A stretch of DNA of 64,000 bases, from contig CAADRB010000138.1 in assembly GCA_900708905.1 (NCBI GenBank), positions 25,759 to 89,758 of the forward strand. The letters are read 5' to 3'. The translations under genes were made by a program, and so were the position numbers. The notes under the pieces are model-generated. The model saw only the letters and a program-made list of their open reading frames with translations, did no database searches and was not told the DNA's origin. This DNA is from Hymenolepis diminuta (taxonomy: Eukaryota > Platyhelminthes > Cestoda > Cyclophyllidea > Hymenolepididae). Shown piece by piece: positions 26,201 through 38,111 of this stretch. The stretch's first letter is position 1, and each line of letters starts with the position of its first letter.

Positions 26201-29200
26201 GTTGCAATTACAGCGTTGTTAGCAGTGATGATGACGATGAGGTAAATGCCTATGTTATGATGCGAAAGGTAATGTCGGCAGTGACTAAATTACTTCCCAG
26301 TCCATACTGACCACCCAAGTGTCAGTTATCATTATGCATTTTTGGTTATTTGTGCAGACTGGCAATTCTAATTGGAGATTTATTCTCGTTTTTATTGGGA
26401 ATTTATGAAATGACATTATTTTCCTTTGGCATCCATAAGCATTTTTGTTAATATCTAACCTATCGATCAAAGTTGCCGAGTTCCATTATTCAAAAAGACG
26501 ATGCTCATATTACATTATTATTAATGAAAGGAGAAAAATAATTATGACAGAACAGTGAAAAAGAATCAATATGACGGATAAAAGCGAGGGATGAGTGAAA
26601 AGATGAAAATAGATTTGAATGTTAAGTTTTTACATTTGATATTTGGGTTCAAAGTATATATTTTCTGTTTAAAAGGCTTAGCTTTATGTTTTAATGTATC
26701 ATTATTCAAATTTCTCATATTATTTTTCTTTTGGTTATTGAGCGAACGCGTGTCCGTGATATCCAGAACTTATTCAACACCTACTAAATCTGTCATGCCA
26801 GGCATTTTTTTCTTCAACTAGACTATGTATTTTCAGGATGGTACTAACCAACCTGGTTTTAATTTTGCAGGGCTAATTAAAGTTTACTGAAGGTAAGCAC
26901 TGCAGAAATGAAAGGTTTCAGTTAATTAGATAAAAAACGAAAGAAATTCAATTAAGCAAATTCTATTATTCCCTTTCAGACCGTTGAGTGGTCACTGATT
27001 TATAATGGTATACTTTATGTAAATACGCTACTTGCGTAAAATATAAGGCGGTTGATTGACTGCCAAAGACTGACATATTTTTTAAAAGAGCAAAAAATGA
27101 GTTTCAGATAAAATGAAACTCCATACAATAAAATTTACATAGGCATTTATCTGAAACTTACAACTATGTACAGGTATCTCAACAATTCTGTCAGACTATT
27201 TCATAACGAGCTTGCTTCTCCCTGCACGTTTTCCAATTTATTCAACTATTTTACTCTTCCTGAATGATTAGTTTCGTTATTTAATTTTTAACTTTTGCTT
27301 GGCCGTGTGAAATGATAAAAAATTGAGGGAGATTTACTGAAAGTTACTACTGACATTTCCAATGATTTAACATCACGTGAATGCAGTGAGAAACGCGAAC
27401 AACAAGTCTTTGCTTGTGGCAAATTCCATTTCAGAACAAATCACAAATTAAATAATTAATGACATATACCTTATAATTCGTATTTACATATTCGTTCACT
27501 TTACCTTTGTCAACTTATTTTAAATTTTCAAGGCATTTATAAGTGGCGGCTGTGAGAAATTTTGTGCTATTTACCAACTGAAACAAAAGTAAAAATATGA
27601 CCTTTTTTCTTGTAAATACACTTGTGACTGAATATGCCTTTCATATGATGTAGGTTTCTCTATCTTTTATTTCCAGAATTTTGCAGTTGCGCAACAATAG
27701 TAGTAAAGAAACAATTCCCAAGTTGATCTCTTGAAGTTTAAAAATGCCAAGTCGTTTGTACACTAAGAATTTCAGAAAACAGTTGTTCGAGTGTAGAGAT
27801 TAGGATAGATCAGTACATATTCAGATCGACGCTAAGACTATCAATAACTGCTTTGGCCCCTGCTGCAGCCTTGGGAAACAGAAACTAAATCGTTATGTGT
27901 AATTGAAATTACAAATAAAACTCGCCTTTGTATTTGTTCATCTCTGAATAATTGCTGCTTAATTAAAATATTAATTTGTTTTTGAAACATGCAGTTATTT
28001 TTTCAGTCAAGCTGTAAAGAGTCAGATAAGTATATTTCGTTATCACCATAAATGAAATCTCTCACTTACTCTAATTTTGTTCCAGCATGTAACTTCTGTC
28101 CGGCTTTTTATAGTTTGGTGGTAAAAGAAACAGAAACACAAATCACCTTTCTTAAAATTCTCATTTAATGTGACTCAGTTGGGTAATACGTTTTTGTGAC
28201 GAGGCCGCCCCATCGTACAAACAGATCGTTTATCCAGCAATAACTCATGGCTCGACTTAGAGTCAATGAGAAAGCGTATGCTAAAAAGCAAGTATGCATC
28301 TCGAATTTGATAATGACTGTTAATGGTGTCCACAAATATTCCAGCGACGTGAATGGCATGGCACATCTCTGGGTGCACCGCCGGTAAAGATCAAAAATGA
28401 ATTTAAGATCTCAAAGGATACTTTCAACGGAAGAAAATGCTCTGGTTATGGGTATGGCAGTACGCTAATCTAAAGGCAAAAAGAAATGCGGTTTCTAAAT
28501 ATCAGCAAGTAGTGACATATCGGTCCTGAATTGCACCTGTGAATTCGTTCCTATTAAACGAGTGGGCTTTTAGATTTCTTTCCCCAGTTGGCCTCAAATT
28601 TGTTGAATGAGGGGTAAAAGTCTAAAATTAAAAATTAAAAAGGCACATTCTTAAATTTCTTTTATGATTATCTTACCCCGTGTCCTTTTCTAATCGCCAA
28701 AAATAAGGATCTTTCAGATTTGATCATTTAAACTATACGTATCTGTGGGCAAGTGTCACGAATGAGAAATATCTCATAAAATTTTCTAATAAAGCCAAAT
28801 TCTTACTCCTCAATGGGTATCTATTTGTGCTAGTTTTAAGTTAGCAAAGTGGACAAATATTGATAAGCCCAGTATTTCACTGGTGATCAGCTCGCATGTT
28901 TGGTAGGTCAGAGGTCACAAGATCAATAACCATCAGACGCTCATCCGGTGACATGGATTGCCAACCGCGCTGATTAATTTCGTTAACAATAGAAATGGCT
29001 CATAGTCAGTCTCTTGTAAAAGTTGCTCCTGGATATTTCTCCCTACCCAGGTAGGCTGCTGTGAGCACTTTTCATGATGGGAAGCTTAGGTAAGCCCAAT
29101 ACGGAAGTAAGATTCCCCTTCACGTAATTAATATTTGATATCCCGCACTGGTCTGCGTAAAAGTTGAGTTCGACTAGCGTCCTTGGCCAAAATAATATCC

Positions 29201-32200
29201 AATATGGGAGGTCTTTCTTAAGGTCATCGAATTCTAGCAGCTGTGAGAGCACTTGAGCTAGGCGGCAAAAGTACGAGTCTTGAGGTTATCTAAAAATTGG
29301 CTGAATATTTTTTGAAAGCATGCTTGTGAATTAGCTACACTATACGTAATAACAGTACAAACTATGCTGTATTTGTGTCATTTAGAATCAGCAAGATTAC
29401 AAAATAACTTATATACATATTAACGCAACTCAACATCACTTAAGTAACTATATAGGGACTAAGACGATGTCTAGTTTATTCCGAATATTAATGCATAGAA
29501 AAGATAATATGTCATATCCCTGGCTTTACAAATCAAATGATTTTGATAGGAATTGATGAAGTCATTCGTAACAAAGGTTTTAATTGTTACTAATGGGAAA
29601 TATGTGAAAAAATGGGGTTCTAAAAATTTTCTGAAAGTCACTGAACATATGTGACGATCAAAAATGTTCATCGGTCATTGACAGAACTTTGCAGCTGTGG
29701 AGCTTCTTACCAAGAAAGTCATTATTTTTTCAAATAGAAGACATTTCGTGTTAGAAAGCAAGATTTTTCTAGATTACACTAAGTGGTACTTCTGACGAGG
29801 ACGGGTGGGAGTTGGGANGGGGGGGGGGGATTTGAAGTTAAACTACGCATTTATCCCTAATTAAAAACACTAATATTGTTCCAAGTTTTCTCCTTCGTCT
29901 TCTAAATGAGTATTTCCAGTAAATAATCTTAGAATCTGGTATTGAAAGATTATTTATGATAACTATCAATAAAAACTGTACTCTCCATTTGCCTTTAAGG
30001 GGAAAATTAATTTTAAATTCCTCCTGTTCAGAAGCTTGTCATTCACCAGCTGAGAAGGGAGAAAAGTCCTCATTTCAGACTTTCTCTGTTAAAAGTAAAG
30101 TAAGTTAAAGATTTGGGCGATTTTAATACCTGCACTTCCACTTTTGAATCTCTGATAAAGAAACTGTAACTTGTCAATATAACTCGTAATGAAATGAAAA
30201 AATGAAATTTTTAAAATGGAAAAGCATTTAAACGGAGGAAACTACAAAATAATCTAATTTTGTTAAAGGAGGCGTTGAGATGAAAGAGAGAACAGGGGCG
30301 GAACGTTTAAATTCAGAATCCTTCATCAACCCGCAACTAAATGGATATATTTCACAGCATCATATCCTAATGTTCCAAAGTCCAACAAGTCCAAAGCCCC
30401 AGATTTTTACATGCGAAGATCAATACTACTAATCACCAAGTAACCACTTGATTAATTTGAGCGGATGGTAATGCAATTTTGATACATATGTCGCTTATTG
30501 TGGCCAAGAATAGCCGTTTTGCTTAGCGTGAATGAAGTTCACTGGCTTCCTTTCTTGTGCACTGTATTATGAATTATTGAACTTCTATGCTCTTGGCTGG
30601 ATACGTAACCTCGCCACTACTGTAGCTATTGACTAACAAGACAGCCAATCATTTCTTACTAACTGAATTTCGTATACATGAATCTGTTTTATTGAAAGAA
30701 AAACCTCGCTTGGGCTGTAAATCTCCTCTCTTCATCCTTTTGAATCAGATCAACTGTAGCCATAGTGTAATCTTAGAGGACATCAAGTAATTTCAGAGGG
30801 GTAGTTCAGTTAATTTAAGTGTCCGAATAGAGTTATAGCTTCATGTCAAATAAGACCTTCCTTTTAACGCAGTCACGGATCTACGCTGTTTTTAGGTGCC
30901 AATCTACAAGGCACGACCAAAATATAGTTTTTGCTGCAGTAATTAATCATGCGCGCAGGAAATTTTCCACCCTCTCTTGAAGTAAATGTCCCAACTGATG
31001 TGACAGACGTGCACGTCTGTATGTGTAACCACTACTTCATTTGACCCAGTGACCTCAAACATGACAGTCAAGTGAGTTACAGCCTAACTATTGACAACAA
31101 ATATAAGCCACTGAAGGGGCTTAAAAATTTTCCCTATTCTATTTAACTTAGGCTTATTGTTTTGTCTGCGCTATCTGAAAATTGTTTATTTATTTGAATG
31201 AATGATTTTTGCCAATGGTCCTAGCAAAGATGGAATTTGGTTAAAGGGTTGTAATATCAAAAGATGGGAAGTGAAATTTGATGACTTCGGTCTAGAAAAT
31301 TGGGATTTCAGTTTAAATCGAATAGCCACTAGGGTCCATTTATCCTGGTTTGAAATATTCGAAAACCTTCCATCCGGTTTGAGCTTAGATTCGAAGATGA
31401 TTAAATATTAAATTGCATCTGATGTCTCTTTTCAAGAGTAGTGATTGAGGCTTGTTTGAATTTTGTTAACTCTGATATTCGCTAACAATTCAAATACTTC
31501 TAATAGCATGATAATGCTTGCACCTTTATTTGACTAAGTTTAAAAGCGCAGGTAGCGGTGCTACTTTCATCTTTTGAACTTCAGATCTAGAAATATCAAT
31601 TCTTCCTCTCTTCTCTTTCTTTTCTTCGGATGAATGTTAAATCCGAAAACGATTTAATATCCCAATATAAATAAAAAAGCTAAATGTTATTATTTACGAT
31701 ATTTTTAAATTAAAGTTGCCCCGTTCTTATCCCGAAACGAGACACTGATCTATCTTGTCTATCATAGAGCTCTATCCTTATTTCATTTAAGGATTTTCCG
31801 CACGTGTTTGTTCAAATGGAAAATCTGGAAAACTGATATAGATAAAGTTCAGACAAGTTTATGAAAAGCATTCTCTTAATGTCTGTCTTTTTTGAAAAAT
31901 TCAGGAATGGAGTACTATGTGCCTTAAATTTAGTTATTTAAAGTTAAGAATAAAAGCATACTCACTGTAATGGTATGTATCCAAAATTCGTGATTTGACT
32001 GAAAACCTACCCGTTTCTGCGCCGACTCAAAATAACTACACAAAACGACAAATTATCAAATGAGGTCATATGTCAAACAGTTAATCGTGAATTATCATAT
32101 ACATAAACAATGATTTTGTACTTTAAACATCAATTCTCCCACACATTGTTTAATACAAAATCTTACCAGTGATACATCGGAGAATTTAAAAATATCGAAC

Positions 32201-33274
32201 GCACCATGATTTTACTTTTCATTGTGATAATCTTTATTGTATCGTTCCAAATTTAGTATATGCATCTCCAATGAGACATCCATGTTCATATTATTTGCCA
32301 AACCCCGTTGAGATGAATGATGGACAAGCAGAGACAATCGACGAATCTTCAAAGTAATCTGAACAATTTATTTTCCGATGACATACAAGTTAAAATAGTA
32401 TTTCCTGATTGTAGCCTTGATGGCCATAAGAGATCAAATCTATTTATAAATGTTGAATATTTGCATTTCTGAAGAAGCTGGTGAACAATGGTAAAAGTTA
32501 ATTTGATATCTTTCGTCCTTCCAAATTGCACATTAATAAAGGAGTATCTTAGAAACTGTAGAAGGATACTAAAGAAAGTCTAAGTGAACTTTGAAAGAAA
32601 GTTGCTGCTCGTGCCACAAGCAGACTTTAACAGTATTTATCATAATGTACGTGTTAAAATTTATATTGAACAAAAAATTTTGAAACGCCGTCATAATTAA
32701 TCGCTTTTATCAAGAAATTACAATAAACGATGGCTACAGTAATACACATTTTTATAGACCATCAAAATCAGAGTTGCCCGTATAAAATAAAGTCCAAAGT
32801 CCATTTCAGGAAACCAAAGCCAATTAAGTTCAAGGTTCAACATTTCAATTATTAATTGCAGTACGGAGATGTATTAGACTGGATATAGGCTGAAATAATG
32901 TCAGAAGCCCGTATATCTAATCTCAGACTTCATGTGCCATGGAAATGGTTTGACATTAGATTTATTTAGCATTCATATAAGGACTTTTTAAATTTTAGGG
33001 AAGTTGTTCATAAAATATTTAAATCGTTGTGAAGGTCAAATTCTGCTAATATAAATTATTAAATTCATCCACTGAATCATCTTTTTCCAGCAAACGAATT
33101 AAGGAGTTCAAGCCTCAATACCCATTGATCGAATAATGGATTTAAGCCGTGCTTATGATATTTAGGGTAAGGAATTGTACGATATTTGAAACATTTAGGG
33201 CAGTTAAAATACTTAAATCTAGTGGCATATCCACTTTTAAACTCTATAACGAAAAAATGTGTCTCAGAAATGTA
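26201..33274. other. Intergenic AT-rich stretch, no gene recognised
   Basis: Less AT-rich patches at about 28170-28380 and 28900-29260 could be old repeats but show no identifiable protein. An assembly ambiguity (N) next to an 11-G run is at 29818. No spliced conserved exon was found. Confidence 0.5.
29816..29829. repeat. Poly-G run with an ambiguous base
   Basis: The single N of the window is at 29818 and is followed by 11 G (29819-29829). The run length is probably uncertain in the assembly. Confidence 0.9.
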
Positions 33275-33726
33275 CAGGGACATTTATATTTTTGTAACGT
33301 AAACTAAGCCGATAATAATAATTAATGCATTGTAATATCAGAATGCCACTATAACTAATCAAATGAAGAGGCACGATGTAAGACATGAATTTAGAAATTG
33401 CAAGATTTGTCAAAGTCGCCAGATCTTTCGTTTGGAAAGTTAGAAAGGAGCTACTGAATGAAAACAGTGGAGATGAATTGGTCGGCACGAGGAAGAGAAA
33501 AGAGCATTGTTAATGCTCTGCTGGCTCACCAAGAACATGTTTTATAACGTGTTTTAAACTGTCAATAATGAATTCTTCTAGAATAAGGAGAGATTTCGTG
33601 TTGATATCTGAATCCAGAACTGAACACTCTGTATAACGTGTTTTAAGAGGTTAATAATGCATTCTTTTGAACTAAGAGGATATTTCGTGTTGAAATCTGT
33701 ATCCAGAATTGATACGCAGAGCTCGT
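33275..33726 (+). mobile_element. 5' fragment of the same mariner-type family (DNA-binding part)
   Basis: It begins with TA then CAGGGACATT, resembling the family terminal repeat. An AATAATAATTAATG block shared with the other copies follows. The plus strand then reads KRHDV, NLEIARFVKVARSFVW and KVRKELLNENSGDE, a helix-turn-helix typical of the family and missing from the 24-kb and 34-kb copies. A stop falls at 33511-33513 and similarity to the transposase ends near 33550. The rest is an 89-bp duplication. It lies tail to tail with the next element. Confidence 0.75.
33533..33711 (+). repeat. 89-bp tandem duplication inside the mariner fragment
   Basis: Copy 1 (33533-33621) and copy 2 (33622-33711) share GAACA-T--TATAACGTGTTTTA at the start and AGATTTCGTGTTGATATCTG-like ends. 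They differ at scattered bases, so the duplication is old. The start of copy 2 resembles the transposase region seen at 34.66 kb. Confidence 0.75.
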
Positions 33727-34897
33727 AAGGATACCTTACGCACTTTTAGAAAAACAAAAAATGAAACTCTTAATAGTTGAATTATAAAATTTCTTGTAAC
33801 AAAACAAATAAACTTAATACCTATTAACCAAGGTTTTATTCCATATATCCCCCTTCGGCTTCTATCACCTATTCAATTTCAGCCCGAAAGCGACTGCAAA
33901 TTTTCATTAAGTGATCATTATTCATGTCCTCCATTCCTCGGGCTCTTGCTTCCATCAGAGAGGAGGGCTTGGTATTATGGGAATGCTTATTAACTTCCCT
34001 TCCAACCACATCCCCTCCACTCCCTCCGTCACCACAGTAATAATTTAAAGGATTAAGGCCTGGTGAGTAGTTAGGAGGCCATAAGCTTTGTGTGATATGA
34101 TGAAAATTCTCGACTACCCATCCAATCCTGGGTTTTAAGGGCTTTATGGGACGGAGCTGAATTTTGTTGGAAGACATAGGGTCTTCCTCTATTGGCTACG
34201 CTGTCTATTCAAGGCGGCTTAGCAAGAATGGTTTGAAGAGTCTCCATGCACATGCACAACGGTTAGAACTTCAATGGGGTCCATCTGCACGTAGTCAGCC
34301 ACCTACTATTTCTTCGATTGACTTTCATTCTAGTGGAAGTGTTTTCGTGGGAGAAAATCCAAAGGCACTCCTCTTCTTTCGGGTGCTTCAATTCCTTTAA
34401 CAGTCGTTTTACACACATTAGACAATTCTCTCAAGCTGTTTTTGTCGACATAAACTGACGACCTCACCTAAGAACGAATAGTTTGCATCCAAGGTCTTGA
34501 TGAGCAACATCCTTTATATTATTTTTGTTCCTTCAGACACTTGAAGATCCTTGGCAAGATGTCGCGCATTCACTTCCCACGATTTTCGTCGATCATGCCA
34601 TGCCATGCCGTGCCATGCACTCTTCTCCCAAACACGCCATACAGGGTGTTCTGAACGAGTCAGCAGAGTGTTGGCAATGCTCTTTTCTCTTCCTCGTGGC
34701 GACCAATTCATCTCCATTGTTTTCATTCAGCCCTTTCATTTCGCTCTTATAGACACTACTACATCGTGCCTCTTCATTTCATTAATTACAGTGGCAACTG
34801 TCATGAGGTCTTCTGATATAAAAATACATTAATTATTATTTTCGGATTAGTTTAAATTACAGCAACGTAAGTGTCTTCAAATACCTTATGCATCCTG
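33727..34897 (-). mobile_element. Nearly complete dead mariner-type transposon, about 1.17 kb
   Basis: Ends resemble an imperfect terminal inverted repeat: the reverse complement of 34891-34897 reads CAGGATG, and 33728-33750 begins AGGATACC. The length fits the family. On the minus strand the decayed transposase reads ARHLAKDLQVSEGT, WIFSHEN, KVNRRNSRW, ANRGRPYVFQQNSAPSHK, SLWPPNYSPGLNPLNYY, GREVNKHSHNTK and ICSRFRAEIE. Relative to the usual DDD core the three Asp positions read His (FSHE), Asn (QQNS) and Asn (PLNYY). There are stops, a frameshift near 34.1 kb and an internal deletion before METLQ; the helix-turn-helix is also deleted. Confidence 0.88.
33740..34830 (-). pseudogene. Tc1/mariner-superfamily transposase pseudogene
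   Basis: This is the coding remnant inside the element above. It cannot make a transposase: several stops, loss of the DNA-binding helices, a frame change between QQNSAPSHKALKTQDW and NFHHITQSLWPP, and all three catalytic acidic residues replaced. The C-terminal piece from about 34110 to 33880 is the best preserved. Family identity rests on motif order; the exact clade is not claimed. Confidence 0.85.
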
Positions 34898-35604
34898 TTT
34901 AATGACGAATGTTTTCTTGAGATCCCACTCACGTCCATATATCCAAGCGTTGTCATTTAGCAATTTTTATATTATGCTGCACTTCAATATATTCAGTGGT
35001 GACTCTATTCGGTACTGTTCTATTCTCTTCTGCTGTGGCAGTTCATATACCGCTACTGATTAAGTGATTAGCTATTAATATTCTATATACTACATTCCAA
35101 ATCACGTCAATGATACAAAATACTATTATGAGACTTCTAGACAATTAAATTCTTCCTAAAAGCAATTGTTTGTTTGACATTTCACCTTGATTTACCATGA
35201 TAAAATTTAAACGATAGATAAATTTGAATCGGTGTCATTTTTGTTATAGTCTATTTGAACAAAGGTCATTAAGGATTAAATGTGAGCAGCGGACATATGC
35301 CCTTCAATATAATTTATTCAAAGCAGTAACGATAAACTGGTATATTTTATTCCTGTGGACCCAGATTTCTACTTAATCCCAGTTGCGATTAGAACTTCTT
35401 TAGACTTATCATTTAGAACTTCATTCCTTAAACTTTTTAAAGCATTTTATTTGATTCTAGTTTTCGATTCAATTCTCTTAATCTTTCATTTCACAAACCT
35501 GTTGGATTCATCTAAAAGGAAATGGGAAATTTAAAGGATTAGTTGGTGGTGCCGCTTCCATTTTTTAAAGTTAGAGAACTAACAATATTTCTTTCTACTA
35601 TTGA
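34898..35604. other. Intergenic AT-rich stretch, nothing recognised
   Basis: No conserved frame, RNA gene or repeat seen. Confidence 0.55.
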
Positions 35605-35775
35605 CGAAACCGGCGGAATTTATCTTACCTGGGTATCGTGAAGGAAGAATATTTTAATTGCGTTGTGGTTAACTGCACGACTAATAATGCTCCCGGAATT
35701 CATTTTATATTTCCTTTAATGCCATTTCCTGGTGCGACAACAAATTCTCTGTGGTCCAAACAAATAAACCTATAA
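35605..35775 (+). pseudogene. Orphan THAP-type zinc-finger fragment
   Basis: The frame after a stop at 35602-35604 reads KEEYFNCVVVNCTTNNAPGI, then HFIFPLMPFP, then NSLWSKQINL and a stop at 35773. Cys codons at 35659 and 35674 (C-x4-C), an HF-x-FP block and a later W followed by a hydrophobic residue match the first half of a THAP domain. The second C-x2-H pair is absent. There is no ATG in frame, so this is either one exon of an unrecognised gene or a relic of a THAP-bearing transposon or gene. Confidence 0.35.
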
Positions 35776-37571
35776 AATAAGGTGTTGTTAATTAATTACA
35801 GAACTAAACAAACACCGTTTGCAATATGAGTTTGTCAGTAATTTTAGTATTTTGAAAATGGCAGTCACTTCAATTACTCATTTGTCATTATGTTATCATC
35901 TGATCTCATATTCAGTGTCATCGTTTTCGGTGATCACTAGTAGAACAGAACAGGCATGCCTTTCTATCTTTGTTTTCAAATCCGTTCGATCCTCTAAACT
36001 TCTACCGATTTCCCATTTTCATTTTCTGAGTTTTCCTTTTCTCGTCTGGGAAATCCCAAAAGAGTATTCGCCTTTATTTCTCTTGGAATAATCAGTAATC
36101 GAACACATTAGGCTAGTTCCTGAAGCGCAACCCAGAGTGTCAACTAAAATTACTGAACTCCGAGTGTTTTTTTCCAGAAAATTACGCAAAGAAATAGAGC
36201 GATTGAAAGCGAGAAATTTGTTTTTTTTTTCTATTTTAATGCGTATGTACAAAATTTTTTTGTGCTGACATTTCTGAAATCTATGAAAACGTAAAGAATA
36301 AAAAATGAAATATCAATTTTTTACCGTGTTCCTCAAAATGACAGGAGCTAAAAATGATTAAGTTTATCCATAATATGCATACCCAGGAATGTTATAAGAA
36401 AAGCATCTTCCAACTACTTTCCTCTTTTTTAGTGGAATAACATTCTAAAAGCACCTAGTGAGAAACTCGAGAATTAACCAGGATTGTCCATCATGCTGTT
36501 TACCGAAGTTTGTCGATCATTATCAAGCCAGTGAACTCTGATTTGCCCTCCGACATACAAAAATATGTTTATTATTTATTTCTTTTGGAAATGGCGTCCA
36601 GCATGGAAGTGTGGATATTCGTTTACATTAGTCTGATTTATTATTTTCTGTAACTGGATGGATGCATGATCAAGCCCATAAGTATTCTGTCAACTTTGAA
36701 TAACCAGTTAAAGAATAAGAATCTAACCGACGGATTAGTTTCATGATATATAAATAAGGATGGTATCTGATAAAGCTAATGTTAGTCTCAAGATTAAAAT
36801 ATTATCGAACCTGCATGGACAGTCTATGACTGTCTTTAGTTGGATATAATATGATAATGGACAGTAGTTTTTTCCGGTTAACGTTATTAAACATTCCAAT
36901 TTATTTATAAAAAACCACCTGCAAAAAATATTTCACTAAATCGTCAAATAATCAACCCTTCTTCCTTATACAACGAAACGACTTAAGGAAATACTGTTGG
37001 CGCGAATTATTCACTCATTATGCATTTTTTACCGGTGGCTTTTATTACGCTTGCAGTATTCTTATATTTCTCCATATACATGCACATAGAAATGAATAAA
37101 ACTATGAATACATGATATCTTTACCCCTGTTTAAAGCATGAGATTAACAGCTGTGATAATGGAATTTAACCATTAGCACAATAGTACAGCCAAGAAATAT
37201 ATCGCAATTTAATTTAAGATTGAAAACTAAACGTCATCTTATCAATGAAAATTTATTAGATATATTCGAATATAAGCAGCTACAAATCCTGAGAATACGA
37301 TATTTATAATTTATTGTCCACAAATTAATTGATTTAAATCAACAGGAACCGGACGAACGATAAAAATACCGATAATTTCTATTTAACTGCGTCTTTTGAT
37401 GTCCTCTGTTTCTAAACAATGCAGTGAGTTCTAATGGATTTGGGTTCGTCGATATACTAACATGTGACCAGACCATTATTCCATCATACGTTTCCACATT
37501 CTCTTCGTACTTATGCAGTCTCTTAAATGTCACTTAGGTTCATTCGTATTGATTGGTGCAGGAACTATAAA

Positions 37572-37795
37572 TTATGTACCCTAAATCTCCCGCATTCATA
37601 CCCAACCTCAGCATTGATGATTTTGGATCGCGTAACCTGTTAGCTATGCATAGAAACGCCATTATGCAGAACTATTTCAGTGAACAGTTAGCGGAGGAAA
37701 TTCGTCCAAGCGGCTACATGATTCTGTCTTATCATAGAAAGTGCAGGAGTGTTAATTATATGACATTCATATTACTTCCAGTCAACAGTCGTTAA
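37572..37795 (+). CDS. Possible small orphan exon or short ORF, unrecognised product
   Basis: An ATG follows a GGTGCAG acceptor-like sequence by about 13 bases and opens a 73-codon frame. Its first 44 residues (MYPKSPAFIPNLSIDDFG..., then MHRNAIMQNYFSEQLAEEIR) have a balanced, protein-like composition unlike other frames nearby. No donor with good consensus was found in it and no family is recognised. It may be chance. Confidence 0.18.
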
Positions 37796-38088
37796 CTTTG
37801 ATAAGTATCAAGCACAGGTTCCTTAATACCACATCCGTTCATTTCCATAGTGAGATTAGACATGAGTGAAAGTGCTTTACAAATACACACATTTATATAT
37901 AAACTCTAAACTATTAACTGAGGTGTTCTTACACAATGATCGAGGCTGTCCTTACCTGGACTCAGTTTATTATCGACTAACTGATAGGCCAAGTTTTTTT
38001 ACTTTAGTCCATTTGGATAAGCTTCATATCAGAGGTACGATTTAAAAAGGGAGGACATAACTTTCGATATAATGTTTACTGAGCGGAT

Positions 38089-38111
38089 GGGGTGGGGGGG
38101 GAGGGGGGAGG
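38089..38111 (+). repeat. G-rich run, possible G-quadruplex motif
   Basis: Four G, T, eight G, A, six G, A, two G: enough runs of three or more G with one-base loops to fit a G4 pattern. Read directly; folding is inferred. Confidence 0.7.
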
